A stretch of DNA of 9,479 nt from Ruminococcus sp. (GCA_017380355.1 JAFOED010000135.1:1-9479); one strand, 5' to 3'; positions 1-6,989 are shown, counted from the stretch's first letter. Program-made: numbers and translations. The notes: generated by a model from the letters alone, not told the origin.

Positions 1-487
1 ACTCTGCGGTATCATCAAGAGAAATCGGGGTCTTCTCAATAAGAAGAATATCGCCTGTATCAAGGCCCTCATTCATCTGCATAGTTGTGATACCTGTTTC
101 TTTGTCACCGTTGATAACAGACCACTGAATCGGAGCGGCACCTCTGTATTTAGGTAAAATAGAGCCGTGGATATTAATACAACCGTATTTAGGATAGTCT
201 ATTACATCTTTAGGTAGAATTTTTCCGTAAGCGGCAACTACGATAACATCAGGATTATATTCTTTTATTATCTCTAATGCTTTACCATCTTTAAAAGTGG
301 TAGGCTGATAAACAGGGATATTGTGTTCAAGTGCACACACCTTAACATCAGGTGGCGTCATTACCATTTTCCTGCCACGTGGTTTATCAGGTTGTGTAAA
401 AACAGCACAGACATCGTGACCTGCGTCAATAATGCCGTTAAGACAAGCGACAGCAAAGTCAGGAGTACCCATATATATGATTTTCAT
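1..487 (-). CDS. fmt: Methionyl-tRNA formyltransferase, N-terminal part (cut by window edge)
   Basis: Transfers a formyl group from 10-formyl-tetrahydrofolate to methionyl-initiator tRNA in the cytoplasm, the step that prepares fMet for translation initiation. The 162 visible residues cover most of the Rossmann-type formyltransferase domain. They begin with MKIIYMGTPDFAV, followed by AAYGKILP (85-92), the NIHGSILPKYRG segment (105-116) and GLDTGDIL (141-148). By position, Asn105, His107 and Asp143 match the catalytic Asn/His/Asp triad of the family. The C-terminal tRNA-binding domain lies beyond the left edge, so the gene's integrity cannot be judged (full length is usually about 310 residues). 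The ATG is 9 bp after the def stop codon, and its AAGGTGA ribosome site overlaps that stop, which suggests translational coupling. It is the last visible gene of the operon that starts at yicC. Confidence 0.97.
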   Translation of the reverse strand, partial: MKIIYMGTPDFAVACLNGIIDAGHDVCAVFTQPDKPRGRKMVMTPPDVKVCALEHNIPVYQPTTFKDGKALEIIKEYNPDVIVVAAYGKILPKDVIDYPKYGCINIHGSILPKYRGAAPIQWSVINGDKETGITTMQMNEGLDTGDILLIEKTPISLDDTAE

Positions 488-496
488 TACTTCACC

Positions 497-976
497 TTAT
501 TCCTCGTCATCGTGCGCAAGCTCATCAGGAGAAAGCATACGGATAACTTTAGATTTAAAGAGAACACCATCGAGGTGGTCAAACTCGTGGCACATAGCCT
601 GAGCAAATAAATCTTCACCCTCAACCTCGAATTCGTTACCATCTCTGTCAAACGCAACAGCAGTAACTTTCACAGGACGCTCAACAATACCGAATTCACC
701 AGGAGATGAAAGGCAACCTTCAACAACCTGATGCTTACCCTCAGCTTTAATGATTCTAGGGTTAATAAACTCGATAAGTCCATCGCCCACATCAATGATA
801 CATACTCGTCTCATAATACCGACCTGTGGTCCAGCTAAACCAACACCACCAGATTCGTAGAGAGTCTCGCCCATATCATCGAGGAGTCCGTGGAGTTTTT
901 CGTCAAATTTTTCAACAGGACGACATTTCTTAAGTAAAATATCGTCTCCTTCTTTTACTATGTTTCTAAGTGCCAT
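497..976 (-). CDS. def: Peptide deformylase
   Basis: Metalloenzyme that removes the N-formyl group from nascent proteins as they leave the ribosome. It is 159 residues long, within the usual range. All three family motifs are visible: motif 1 GVGLAGPQVG (44-53, with Gln51), motif 2 EGCLS (86-90, metal ligand Cys88) and motif 3 HEFDH (130-134, metal ligands His130 and His134, catalytic Glu131). Motif 1 has Gly where most homologues have a second Ala (GLAAPQ); the catalytic residues are intact. The ATG follows an AAAGGAG site and lies 17 bp after priA. Its position directly before fmt pairs the enzymes that add and remove the formyl group, a standard bacterial arrangement. Identification is firm. 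Confidence 0.97.
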   Translation of the reverse strand: MALRNIVKEGDDILLKKCRPVEKFDEKLHGLLDDMGETLYESGGVGLAGPQVGIMRRVCIIDVGDGLIEFINPRIIKAEGKHQVVEGCLSSPGEFGIVERPVKVTAVAFDRDGNEFEVEGEDLFAQAMCHEFDHLDGVLFKSKVIRMLSPDELAHDDEE

Positions 977-993
977 AATAACACTCCTTTATT

Positions 994-3438
994 TTAAAGT
1001 TCAACTGGATGCATATCAGCATAGACAGTAACGTCTGAGTAATCCTTAAGTTTCGAAAACTCTGTCAGGATTTCTGACAGCATCTTTCTGAATTTTGAAT
1101 CGTTTCTGCATTTTAATATAATTTTGTATCTGTACTTGTTGTTAATCTTTGGGACAGACGCAGGCGAAGGACCTAAAATACGAATAGGAAGTTCGCTGTA
1201 TTCGCTGTTTAGTTTATCAACAAGTATTGACACAAACTGTGAAGAAGCGGATGCTACTTTCACGTTATTTTCACTCACAAAACCGATAAGGCACAACTGC
1301 GCAAACGGCGGATAAAGCATAGCTTTACGGATTTTAATCTCATCTTCATAAAAAGCGTCATAATCCTGTGAAGCACCGAGTGAGATAATCGGAATTTCAG
1401 GAGTAAACGTCTGAATAACAGCTCTGCCCTTTTCCTCACCTCTGCCGCTACGTCCGACGACCTGAGTTATCATCGAGAAAGCGTTCTCAAAACTTCGGTA
1501 GTCGTCAGAATAAAGCATCTGGTCAGTACTTAAGACTCCGACTAAAGTGACATTAGGAAAATCAAGTCCTTTTGCAACCATTTGTGTACCGACTAAGATA
1601 TCGTAGTCGCCATTTGCAAACTGTGAAAGCTTCTTCTCGTGTGAAGATTTGCTCATAGTTGTGTCGGTATCCATTCTGAGAATTCGTGCTTGTGGGAAAA
1701 TCTCAGCAAGTTCCGCTTCAGCGCGCTGTGTGCCAAAGCCCGAAAATCTTAACGAGTGTCCGTTACATGTCGGGCATACCCCGTCGTACTTAACAGAATG
1801 TCCGCAGTAGTGACACATCAGTCGGTTGTTAGCGCTATGGTAAGTCATCGAAATCGAACAATTCGGACACACGACAGTTTCTCTGCAATTAGAACACGAC
1901 ACAAATGTATTATGTCCACGTCTGTTCAGAAGTAAAATAGTCTGCTTTTTATTATCGAGATTATACTCTATATTCTCAAGCAATAAACTCGAAAACTGTG
2001 ATGTGTTACCTACGCTCAGCTCTTCGTTCATATCAGCAACGAGTACATCAGGTAAAGTAGCGTTACCGTAACGTTTTTTAAGCGTCACGATATTGTACTT
2101 TCCTGACTTGGCGTTATAGTAAGTCTCAACACTAGGGGTTGCTGACGCTAAAACGAGAAGTGACTTGTTGTATGTTGTTCTGAATTTTGCAAGTTCACGT
2201 GCATGAAAACGTGGTTTACCTTCAGATTTATATGTGTGCTCTTGTTCCTCGTCCATAATAATAAGACCGAGGTTTTCAAAAGGAGCAAAAACAGCAGAAC
2301 GAGTGCCGATAGCTATTTTAGCCATACCATTTTTCACTCGCTTATATTCGTCAAGACGCTCACCAAGAGACAGACCGCTGTGAAAAACAGCGACCTTGTC
2401 ACCGAAGTTAGATTTAAAAATAGAGATGAGCTGACTTGTAAGTGCGATTTCAGGCACCATAACGATAACGCCTTTGTCGTCTTCCACTACCTGCTCGATA
2501 AGCTTCATAAACACAGAAGTCTTACCTGAACCGGTAATGCCATATAATAAGGATACAACACCTTTGTCACACTTATAGTCGTCTAAAAGCTTAGAAAAAG
2601 CCACATTCTGTTCGTCGGTCAAGGTGATGTCACGCTTGTTCGAAGTGCTCGACTTCGGAATACGGAAAACTTCATCGTCATAATAAGACGCAAGTCCCTT
2701 TTTCACGAGTGAATCAACGACAGAAACAGTGACGCCTGTATAGTAGCATATTTCCTTAACGCTGACGCTACCGACAGTCTGCAAAAGTTCGAAAACCACG
2801 TTCTGTTTATCGGTGAGCTTGACGCTAATATTCGCTTCGTCGTTAATGCGAACCATTTTTACACTCTTGTCTCCGGTGCGGCGGTATGTCGAGTCGTTTT
2901 TCTGCAAAAGACCCTCATTACACATAAGGTCAAGAAGTGTAGAATCCTTAAAACCGAATGTTTCGAGTAAAAGCTCCTTTTTAACAGGCTTTACTTTTTT
3001 CAGCATAAAGTTTACAATTCTACGTTTTTCCTCATCCAAATCGAAAAGTTCAGACTCGAGAGGTTTCTTCACAGAATACTCGGTAGTAATCTTATAGTTA
3101 ATGCCCGCAGGAAGCATAGCACGCACAGCATCGTAGTACGTACAGAAACAATGATTCTTCATAAAACGGACAAGTTCGAGCATTTCTAAACTCAAAACAG
3201 GGCTTGTGTCTAAAACTGAAGAAATCTCCTTAAGCTTAGAAACATCTTCGGTATCAATAGGCTTAATCTCCATAATGATACCCTGGCGCTTTTTATTACC
3301 GCGACCAAAAGGTATAAGCACTCGTGAACCGACCTGTGCTTTTTCTATAAGCTCATCGCAAATTATATAATCAAATATCTTATCAAAGTGGTAGACTGTA
3401 TTATCAACAGCTACGCGTGCGATAAGCTCTTTCATCAT
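994..3438 (-). CDS. priA: Primosomal protein N' (replication restart helicase PriA)
   Basis: Superfamily 2 3'-5' DNA helicase that recognises stalled or collapsed replication forks and starts reloading of the replicative helicase. The 814 residues show an N-terminal fork-binding part, Walker A GITGSGKT (300-307), a Walker B/motif II reading DEEQ (396-399) in place of the commoner DEEH, and ASATPS (431-436). A zinc region follows with eight cysteines in CxxC pairs (515/518, 524/527, 542/545, 555/558). Motif V is near GTQMVAKGLDFPNV (617-630) and motif VI is QVVGRSGRG (659-667). The sequence opens with two consecutive ATG codons. The first overlaps the rpoZ stop by 4 bp, and no clear ribosome site precedes either, so initiation probably depends on re-initiation after rpoZ. 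coaBC, often located just upstream, is absent. Confidence 0.97.
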   Translation of the reverse strand: MMKELIARVAVDNTVYHFDKIFDYIICDELIEKAQVGSRVLIPFGRGNKKRQGIIMEIKPIDTEDVSKLKEISSVLDTSPVLSLEMLELVRFMKNHCFCTYYDAVRAMLPAGINYKITTEYSVKKPLESELFDLDEEKRRIVNFMLKKVKPVKKELLLETFGFKDSTLLDLMCNEGLLQKNDSTYRRTGDKSVKMVRINDEANISVKLTDKQNVVFELLQTVGSVSVKEICYYTGVTVSVVDSLVKKGLASYYDDEVFRIPKSSTSNKRDITLTDEQNVAFSKLLDDYKCDKGVVSLLYGITGSGKTSVFMKLIEQVVEDDKGVIVMVPEIALTSQLISIFKSNFGDKVAVFHSGLSLGERLDEYKRVKNGMAKIAIGTRSAVFAPFENLGLIIMDEEQEHTYKSEGKPRFHARELAKFRTTYNKSLLVLASATPSVETYYNAKSGKYNIVTLKKRYGNATLPDVLVADMNEELSVGNTSQFSSLLLENIEYNLDNKKQTILLLNRRGHNTFVSCSNCRETVVCPNCSISMTYHSANNRLMCHYCGHSVKYDGVCPTCNGHSLRFSGFGTQRAEAELAEIFPQARILRMDTDTTMSKSSHEKKLSQFANGDYDILVGTQMVAKGLDFPNVTLVGVLSTDQMLYSDDYRSFENAFSMITQVVGRSGRGEEKGRAVIQTFTPEIPIISLGASQDYDAFYEDEIKIRKAMLYPPFAQLCLIGFVSENNVKVASASSQFVSILVDKLNSEYSELPIRILGPSPASVPKINNKYRYKIILKCRNDSKFRKMLSEILTEFSKLKDYSDVTVYADMHPVEL

Positions 3439-3638
3439 TCGTCTGTTTCAGGCTCTAAGATGTTAAATTTGTGGTTTTTGAAGTCTTCGATAGCAAGTAA
3501 AACCGGCTTCTCGTCTGTAATGATATTCTCATCTTTAAAATTCTGAGCGATATCTCTAGCTCTTTTTGCTACGCCGATAACAAGTGCGTAACGGCTCTCC
3601 TTGCCTGATAACATATTATCAAGTGATGCTCTTTTCAT
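3435..3638 (-). CDS. rpoZ: DNA-directed RNA polymerase omega subunit
   Basis: Small subunit that clamps the C-terminal part of beta-prime and helps RNA polymerase assemble. The 67-residue protein carries the omega signature: SRYALV (15-20) followed by AKRARDIAQ (24-32), then EKPVLLAIEDF (43-53). The family fold ends near residue 60 and a short acidic tail follows (ETDE). The ATG sits behind a strong GGAGGA site. The stop codon overlaps the priA start (ATGA), and gmk ends 27 bp upstream. The gmk-rpoZ adjacency is one of the most conserved in bacteria and supports the call despite the short length. Confidence 0.95.
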   Translation of the reverse strand: MKRASLDNMLSGKESRYALVIGVAKRARDIAQNFKDENIITDEKPVLLAIEDFKNHKFNILEPETDE

Positions 3639-3665
3639 AATTTATTCCTCCAAAATATTGTTTTA

Positions 3666-4235
3666 TTATTTTCTTTCGTTTTTTATATCAGCGATGATAG
3701 AGAGGATCTCGTCTTTTGTTCTCTTAACATCGTCATTAACAACCTGATAATCAAACTGTGGTGCGTATGACATCTCTTCGATAGCGCGGTTTAGTCTCTG
3801 TCGTACAACCTCAGGGGATTCGGTACCGCGTGAGCTGAGTCTACGCTCGAGTTCCTCTAAGCTCGGTGGTAAAACAAAGATAGTAACACAGTCAGGAAAC
3901 AACTTTTTAATCTGTAAATAACCCTCGACCTCAATCTCGAGCATAACGTCCAAACCTGAAGCTAACATATCTCGTACGGACTTTTCAGGTGTGCCGTAGT
4001 AGTTGTCACAATACAAAGCGTGCTCGAGTAATTCGTTATTTTTAATCATCTCTTCAAAACGCTCGAATGTGACGAAGTGGTACTCTACACCGTTCGTCTC
4101 ACCCGGACGTGGAGCGCGGGTTGTAGCAGAAACAGAAAGGCGTAAGTTATCATTAGATGCGAGTAACTCTTTCATAACTGTGCCTTTTCCGACACCTGAT
4201 GCTCCGGTATAAACAATAAGTAAACCTTTATCCAT
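3666..4235 (-). CDS. gmk: Guanylate kinase
   Basis: Cytoplasmic enzyme that phosphorylates GMP to GDP with ATP, needed for GTP, dGTP and recycling of guanine nucleotides. At 189 residues it is slightly shorter than the typical 200-210. The P-loop GASGVGKG is at 11-18. The GMP-binding region follows with SATTRAPRPGE (36-46), Tyr52 and YYGTP (79-83). The acidic segment LEIEVEG (99-105) replaces the usual LEIDVQG, a conservative change at Asp and a Gln-to-Glu change. The lid with RRLSSRGTES (131-140) and the VNDD near 167-170 are present. The ATG lies inside the end of remA (8 bp overlap) and uses GAGGAGT within the remA coding sequence as its ribosome site, so the two are probably translationally coupled. 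Confidence 0.97.
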   Translation of the reverse strand: MDKGLLIVYTGASGVGKGTVMKELLASNDNLRLSVSATTRAPRPGETNGVEYHFVTFERFEEMIKNNELLEHALYCDNYYGTPEKSVRDMLASGLDVMLEIEVEGYLQIKKLFPDCVTIFVLPPSLEELERRLSSRGTESPEVVRQRLNRAIEEMSYAPQFDYQVVNDDVKRTKDEILSIIADIKNERK

Positions 4236-4476
4236 TTTTTAACTCCTCTTCAAGACGGGATGAAATAGTTTCAGGAGTGATAGCAGACAGAATAATGTGA
4301 TCGCTGTCTGTAATAATAACAGCCTTACATTTTCTGCCGTAAGTAGCGTCGATAAGCGAGCTGTCAGACTTAGCGGTCTGAATAATACGCTTAATAGGAG
4401 CTGAATCAGGAGACACAACAGACACTACCTTTTCAGCTGAAACAACATTTCCAAAACCGATGTTAATAAATTTCAC
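4228..4476 (-). CDS. remA: RemA-like DNA-binding regulator (DUF370), GTG start
   Basis: In Bacillus subtilis, RemA is an oligomeric DNA-binding protein that activates biofilm matrix and osmoprotection genes. Clostridial members are mostly uncharacterised. The 82 residues match the family nearly end to end: KFINIGFGN (2-10), SPDSAPIKR (22-30), LIDATYGRK (41-49), DSDHIILSA (57-65) and PET (68-70). The residues I align with RemA DNA-contact arginines 18, 50 and 51 are Lys16, Arg48 and Lys49, so positive charge is kept; that alignment is from memory. The start is GTG, preceded at 6 bp by AAGGAGA; there is no in-frame ATG between it and the yicC stop. It lies between yicC and gmk as in Bacillus. 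The target genes in this organism cannot be deduced from the window. Confidence 0.93.
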   Translation of the reverse strand: MKFINIGFGNVVSAEKVVSVVSPDSAPIKRIIQTAKSDSSLIDATYGRKCKAVIITDSDHIILSAITPETISSRLEEELKNG

Positions 4477-4490
4477 TGCTGTTCTCCTTA

Positions 4491-5369
4491 TTACTCGATG
4501 TTCTGAATCTGCTCGCGGATTTTCTCGATTTCAGATTTGATATCCACAACCTTGTGTGCGAGAATAGAGTCAGTAACTTTCGAGCCGATTGTGTTAGCTT
4601 CTCTGTTCATTTCCTGAACGATAAAGTCAAGTTTACGACCGATAGGAACACCAGACTCGAAGAAAGTCTTCATCTGCTCAAAATGGCTACGAAGACGGAC
4701 TGTTTCTTCATCAACAGCGACCTTATCAGCAAAGATAGCAGCTTCAGTAAGAATGCGCTGTTCGTCGATGTCGGTGTTGGAAAGCATATCGGTGATACGC
4801 TTTGTGAGCTTTAAGCGATATTCTTCGACAGTAATCGGAGAACGCTCTTCGATTTGTGACACGATAGCCATAATAGTGTCAACACGCTTGAGCACGTCTT
4901 CCTTAAGCTTTTCGCCTTCAGCAGCACGCATTGAAAGAAAACCTTCAAGCGCTACATCTAAAGCTACTTTCACGTCATTGAACACCTGTTCTTCGTCCTG
5001 CTCTTCCTTATGAATCTGGAAGATATCGGAATATCGGGACAATACAGATACGGACAAATCATCAGGGATATTATATTCAGTTGCGAGATTATGTATAGCG
5101 TTCACATAACCTGCAGCTAAAGGCTTGTTAATAGTGACGTCGACCTGTGAATCTTCGCTCTCAGTGATAGATACAAACATATCGACCTTACCGCGGGAGA
5201 TTTTCTGTGACACGTACTTTTTAAGCTTGTCTTCCAAGAAACTGTAACCGCGTGTTGTGCGACAAGAGAACTCGAAATAACGGTGATTTACGCTTTTCAT
5301 TTCGATAGTAATCTGTCTGCCGTTGACAGAAGTTTCGCATCTTCCGAAACCCGTCATAGACATTACCAT
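4491..5369 (-). CDS. yicC: YicC/YloC family endoribonuclease
   Basis: Family linked to RNA turnover; E. coli YicC takes part in small-RNA degradation and YloC of Bacillus shows endoribonuclease activity. The 292-residue product starts MVMSMTGFGR, matching the family's N-terminus (usually M-x-x-SMTGFG). Other signatures are MKSVNHRYFE (24-33) and the C-terminal DUF1732 motif GRKLDFIVQEMNREANTIGSK (244-264). The reading frame stays open upstream to an ATG at 5420, but that would add 17 residues outside the family and would begin upstream of the predicted transcription start. A GAAAGGA site fits the ATG at 5369. It is the first gene of the seven-gene operon and is transcribed divergently from yebC. 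Confidence 0.94.
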   Translation of the reverse strand: MVMSMTGFGRCETSVNGRQITIEMKSVNHRYFEFSCRTTRGYSFLEDKLKKYVSQKISRGKVDMFVSITESEDSQVDVTINKPLAAGYVNAIHNLATEYNIPDDLSVSVLSRYSDIFQIHKEEQDEEQVFNDVKVALDVALEGFLSMRAAEGEKLKEDVLKRVDTIMAIVSQIEERSPITVEEYRLKLTKRITDMLSNTDIDEQRILTEAAIFADKVAVDEETVRLRSHFEQMKTFFESGVPIGRKLDFIVQEMNREANTIGSKVTDSILAHKVVDIKSEIEKIREQIQNIE

Positions 5370-5377
5370 AATATCAA

Positions 5378-5384
5378 TCCTTTC
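5378..5384 (-). promoter_or_regulatory. Ribosome binding site that sets the yicC start
   Basis: On the minus strand this reads GAAAGGA and lies 8 bases before the ATG at 5369. It supports that start over the in-frame ATG at 5420, which lies upstream of the predicted -10 box. Confidence 0.75.
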
Positions 5385-5402
5385 TATATTTTCTAACGAT
5401 TT

Positions 5403-5431
5403 ATTATACCATTTATACATTTTATCGACAA
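5403..5431 (-). promoter_or_regulatory. Extended -10 promoter of the yicC-fmt operon
   Basis: On the minus strand: -35 TTGTCG (5431-5426, 4 of 6 consensus bases), a 17-bp spacer, and -10 TATAAT (5408-5403), preceded by TGG to give an extended -10 (TGGTATAAT). Transcription would start near 5396, leaving a leader of about 27 nt before yicC. It is the only good promoter seen for the seven minus-strand genes. Confidence 0.78.
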
Positions 5432-5466
5432 TACTTGTGTAACAAAACTGTAATATATATTTTTAT

Positions 5467-5495
5467 TTGCAATAATGCACAGTATGTGCTATAAT
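5467..5495 (+). promoter_or_regulatory. Strong sigma-A type promoter of yebC
   Basis: TTGCAA at 5467-5472, a 17-bp spacer, and a perfect TATAAT at 5490-5495, with TG at 5487-5488 making an extended -10 (TGCTATAAT). The predicted transcription start is near 5502, about 26 nt before the yebC ATG. It faces away from the yicC promoter; the two -35 boxes are 35 bp apart. Confidence 0.85.
5477..5489. promoter_or_regulatory. Palindrome inside the yebC promoter spacer (possible operator)
   Basis: GCACA-GTA-TGTGC is a perfect 5-bp inverted repeat with a 3-bp centre. It lies wholly between the -35 and -10 boxes of yebC and abuts the -10 box. A protein bound here would block RNA polymerase. Only one copy is seen in the window, so a chance palindrome is possible. 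Confidence 0.3.
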
Positions 5496-5511
5496 CCTTG
5501 TGATAATTTGA

Positions 5512-5518
5512 AAAAGGG
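5512..5518 (+). promoter_or_regulatory. Ribosome binding site that sets the yebC start
   Basis: AAAAGGG ends 9 bases before the ATG at 5528. The alternative in-frame ATG at 5519 touches this site directly, leaving no spacing, so the start at 5528 (MSGHNKW) is preferred. That also matches the family's N-terminus. Confidence 0.75.
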
Positions 5519-5527
5519 ATGATTTTA

Positions 5528-6268
5528 ATGTCAGGACATAATAAATGGAGTACCATTAAACAGAAGAAAGGTAAAAACGACGCTGCAAGAGCTAAAGTTT
5601 TTACTAAAATCGGTAGAGAGCTTATGGTTGCTATCCGCGACGGCGGTAGTGCTGACCCTAACGTAAACTCAAAGCTTAAGGATTGTATCGCTAAGGCTAA
5701 AGCTGCTAACGTACCTAACGAAAATATCGACAGAATTATCAAGAAGGCAGCTTCTGGTAACGACGGCGCTAACTACGAGGCTGTTACATACGAAGGATAC
5801 GGCCCATCAGGTGTTGCTGTTATTGTTGAGGCTCTTACTGATAACAGAAACCGTACAGCAGGCGAAGTAAGACACTACTTCGACAAATTCGGCGGTAATA
5901 TGGGCACACCTGGATGTGTTAGCTTTATGTTCGAGAAGAAGGGTGTTCTTATTATCGAACGCGAAGAACTCGACAAGGACGAAGATGTTGTTATGGAAGA
6001 TACTTTAGAAGCAGGCGCTGCTGATTTCGAGGCTGACGATGATATCTTCACAGTTTATACAGAGCCTGAAGATTTAGGCGCAGTAAGAGATGAACTCACA
6101 GCTAAGGGTTATGTATTTGCATCTGCTGAAGTTGAGCAGGTTCCAAGCACATACACAGCAATCGATGACCCTGCTATCTGTGAAAAGATGCAGAAGATGC
6201 TCGATATGTTTGAGGATAACGATGATATCCAGAACGTATGGCACAACTGGGAAATGCCACAGGAATAA
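5528..6268 (+). CDS. yebC: YebC/PmpR family protein (TACO1-like)
   Basis: Widely conserved cytoplasmic family, first described as transcriptional regulators and more recently as ribosome-associated factors that relieve stalling, for example at proline-rich stretches; TACO1 is the mitochondrial relative. The 246 residues are full length. The N-terminus MSGHNKWSTIKQKK matches the family's M-[AS]GHxKW start. NVPNENIDRIIKKA (61-74), YEGYGPSGVAVIVE (88-101), TDNRNRT (104-110) and the GGNMG turn (122-126) are typical, and the C-terminal third is strongly acidic. It has its own strong promoter and a terminator directly downstream, so it is probably a single-gene unit. The ruvC/ruvA/ruvB genes that often follow yebC are absent. 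Which subfamily it belongs to (YebC or YebC2) I cannot tell by eye. Confidence 0.95.
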   Translation: MSGHNKWSTIKQKKGKNDAARAKVFTKIGRELMVAIRDGGSADPNVNSKLKDCIAKAKAANVPNENIDRIIKKAASGNDGANYEAVTYEGYGPSGVAVIVEALTDNRNRTAGEVRHYFDKFGGNMGTPGCVSFMFEKKGVLIIEREELDKDEDVVMEDTLEAGAADFEADDDIFTVYTEPEDLGAVRDELTAKGYVFASAEVEQVPSTYTAIDDPAICEKMQKMLDMFEDNDDIQNVWHNWEMPQE

Positions 6269-6280
6269 TATAGGATTTAC

Positions 6281-6322
6281 AAAAAATTAAGCGCTACCAA
6301 TCAGGTAGCGCTTTTTTATTTT
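6281..6322. terminator. Bidirectional intrinsic terminator between yebC and the dockerin gene
   Basis: A perfect 10-bp stem (AAGCGCTACC, 6289-6298, with GGTAGCGCTT, 6304-6313) closes a 5-nt loop. On the plus strand, six Ts run from 6312 to 6317, then four more after one A. On the minus strand the stem is followed by TTAATTTTTT. It sits between two convergent genes and can serve both. Confidence 0.93.
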
Positions 6323-6344
6323 GTGTATAACATTTTTATAAACA

Positions 6345-6989
6345 TTATTCAGCTTCAATTTTAGCGAGTTTCATCTGGATAGCAGTAGCGTCGAAGACGG
6401 TTGTTTCACCATCACGGTCAACATCAGCAATTTGCTCAATAGAAAGAACGTTGAGCCTTGCTATATGTCTTTGGATTTCGGTCGCATCTATAACGGAAAT
6501 CTCGCCGTCTTTATCAACATCGCCGATATAGCCTACACGTTCCGTGAACTGTTTATCAATAATCATATCGATAATCTCAGGATTTGTGGTTGCAATATCT
6601 TCGAGTGAATAAAAATCATCATCATGATAATCATAATAAATTCTTCCTGCAAAAATCGATAAGCCTGACTCAAATAGTAAATTAGTTGTTTCGCAATATT
6701 CGTAATATTCGTTATTGTTGCCAAAACGATTAAAATAATCATCTTGTACAGCATTCTTTGAATTATATTCTACTAATACATAATCAATATTTGTAGTAAA
6801 ATTGGTTGAAAGATACCTACAACCATTCGTAAAAGATAGATTCTCAACAGTATCAATTTTAGAATAAAGTTGCTTAAAATAACGTTTCACATAGTCTTCA
6901 GGAGGGAGAGGTGATAAAGCATATGCATTTATAGAAATTATAGATATCAACATAACCACAACTAATAATATACTAACTAATTTTTTCAT
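6345..6989 (-). CDS. Small secreted protein with C-terminal type I dockerin
   Basis: The product is 214 residues. Residues 1-24 form a signal peptide: MKK, a hydrophobic core, then NAYA with likely cleavage after Ala24. Residues 25-155 are a Tyr-, Asn- and Asp-rich region I do not recognise, with two cysteines (57 and 99) that could form a disulphide. Residues 156-211 are a dockerin: two repeats 32 residues apart, each with a 12-residue calcium loop of the form DxDxDGxxxxxD (157-168 and 189-200), followed by ATEIQ or ATAIQ. Dockerins bind cohesin modules on scaffoldins or cell-surface proteins. No catalytic or carbohydrate-binding domain is evident, so the cargo role is unknown. A GAGGTGA site precedes the ATG. 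The N-terminal half is visibly more AT-rich than the flanking housekeeping genes. The dockerin call is firm; the rest is open. Confidence 0.88.
   Translation of the reverse strand: MKKLVSILLVVVMLISIISINAYALSPLPPEDYVKRYFKQLYSKIDTVENLSFTNGCRYLSTNFTTNIDYVLVEYNSKNAVQDDYFNRFGNNNEYYEYCETTNLLFESGLSIFAGRIYYDYHDDDFYSLEDIATTNPEIIDMIIDKQFTERVGYIGDVDKDGEISVIDATEIQRHIARLNVLSIEQIADVDRDGETTVFDATAIQMKLAKIEAE

Noticed and set aside
323..610. Plus-strand 95-codon ORF
   Set aside because: It is antisense to fmt and def, both firmly identified, and has no domain or ribosome site support.
2203..2529. Plus-strand 108-codon ORF inside priA
   Set aside because: It is a shadow of the conserved helicase core on the opposite strand; the composition is typical of reverse-complement reading.
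5420..5420. Longer yicC start giving 17 extra residues
   Set aside because: The extra residues are outside the family's conserved N-terminus, and this ATG lies upstream of the predicted -10 box.
5422..5742. Minus-strand 106-codon ORF with hydrophobic N-terminal half, opposite the start of yebC
   Set aside because: It lies antisense to the conserved yebC 5' region and spans both divergent promoters. It has no recognisable domain, and its apparent hydrophobicity comes from the complement of Lys/Ala/Asp-rich codons.
6563..6754. Minus-strand 63-codon ORF rich in Ile and Met within the dockerin gene
   Set aside because: It is another frame of an AT-rich coding sequence; the hydrophobicity is a composition effect.
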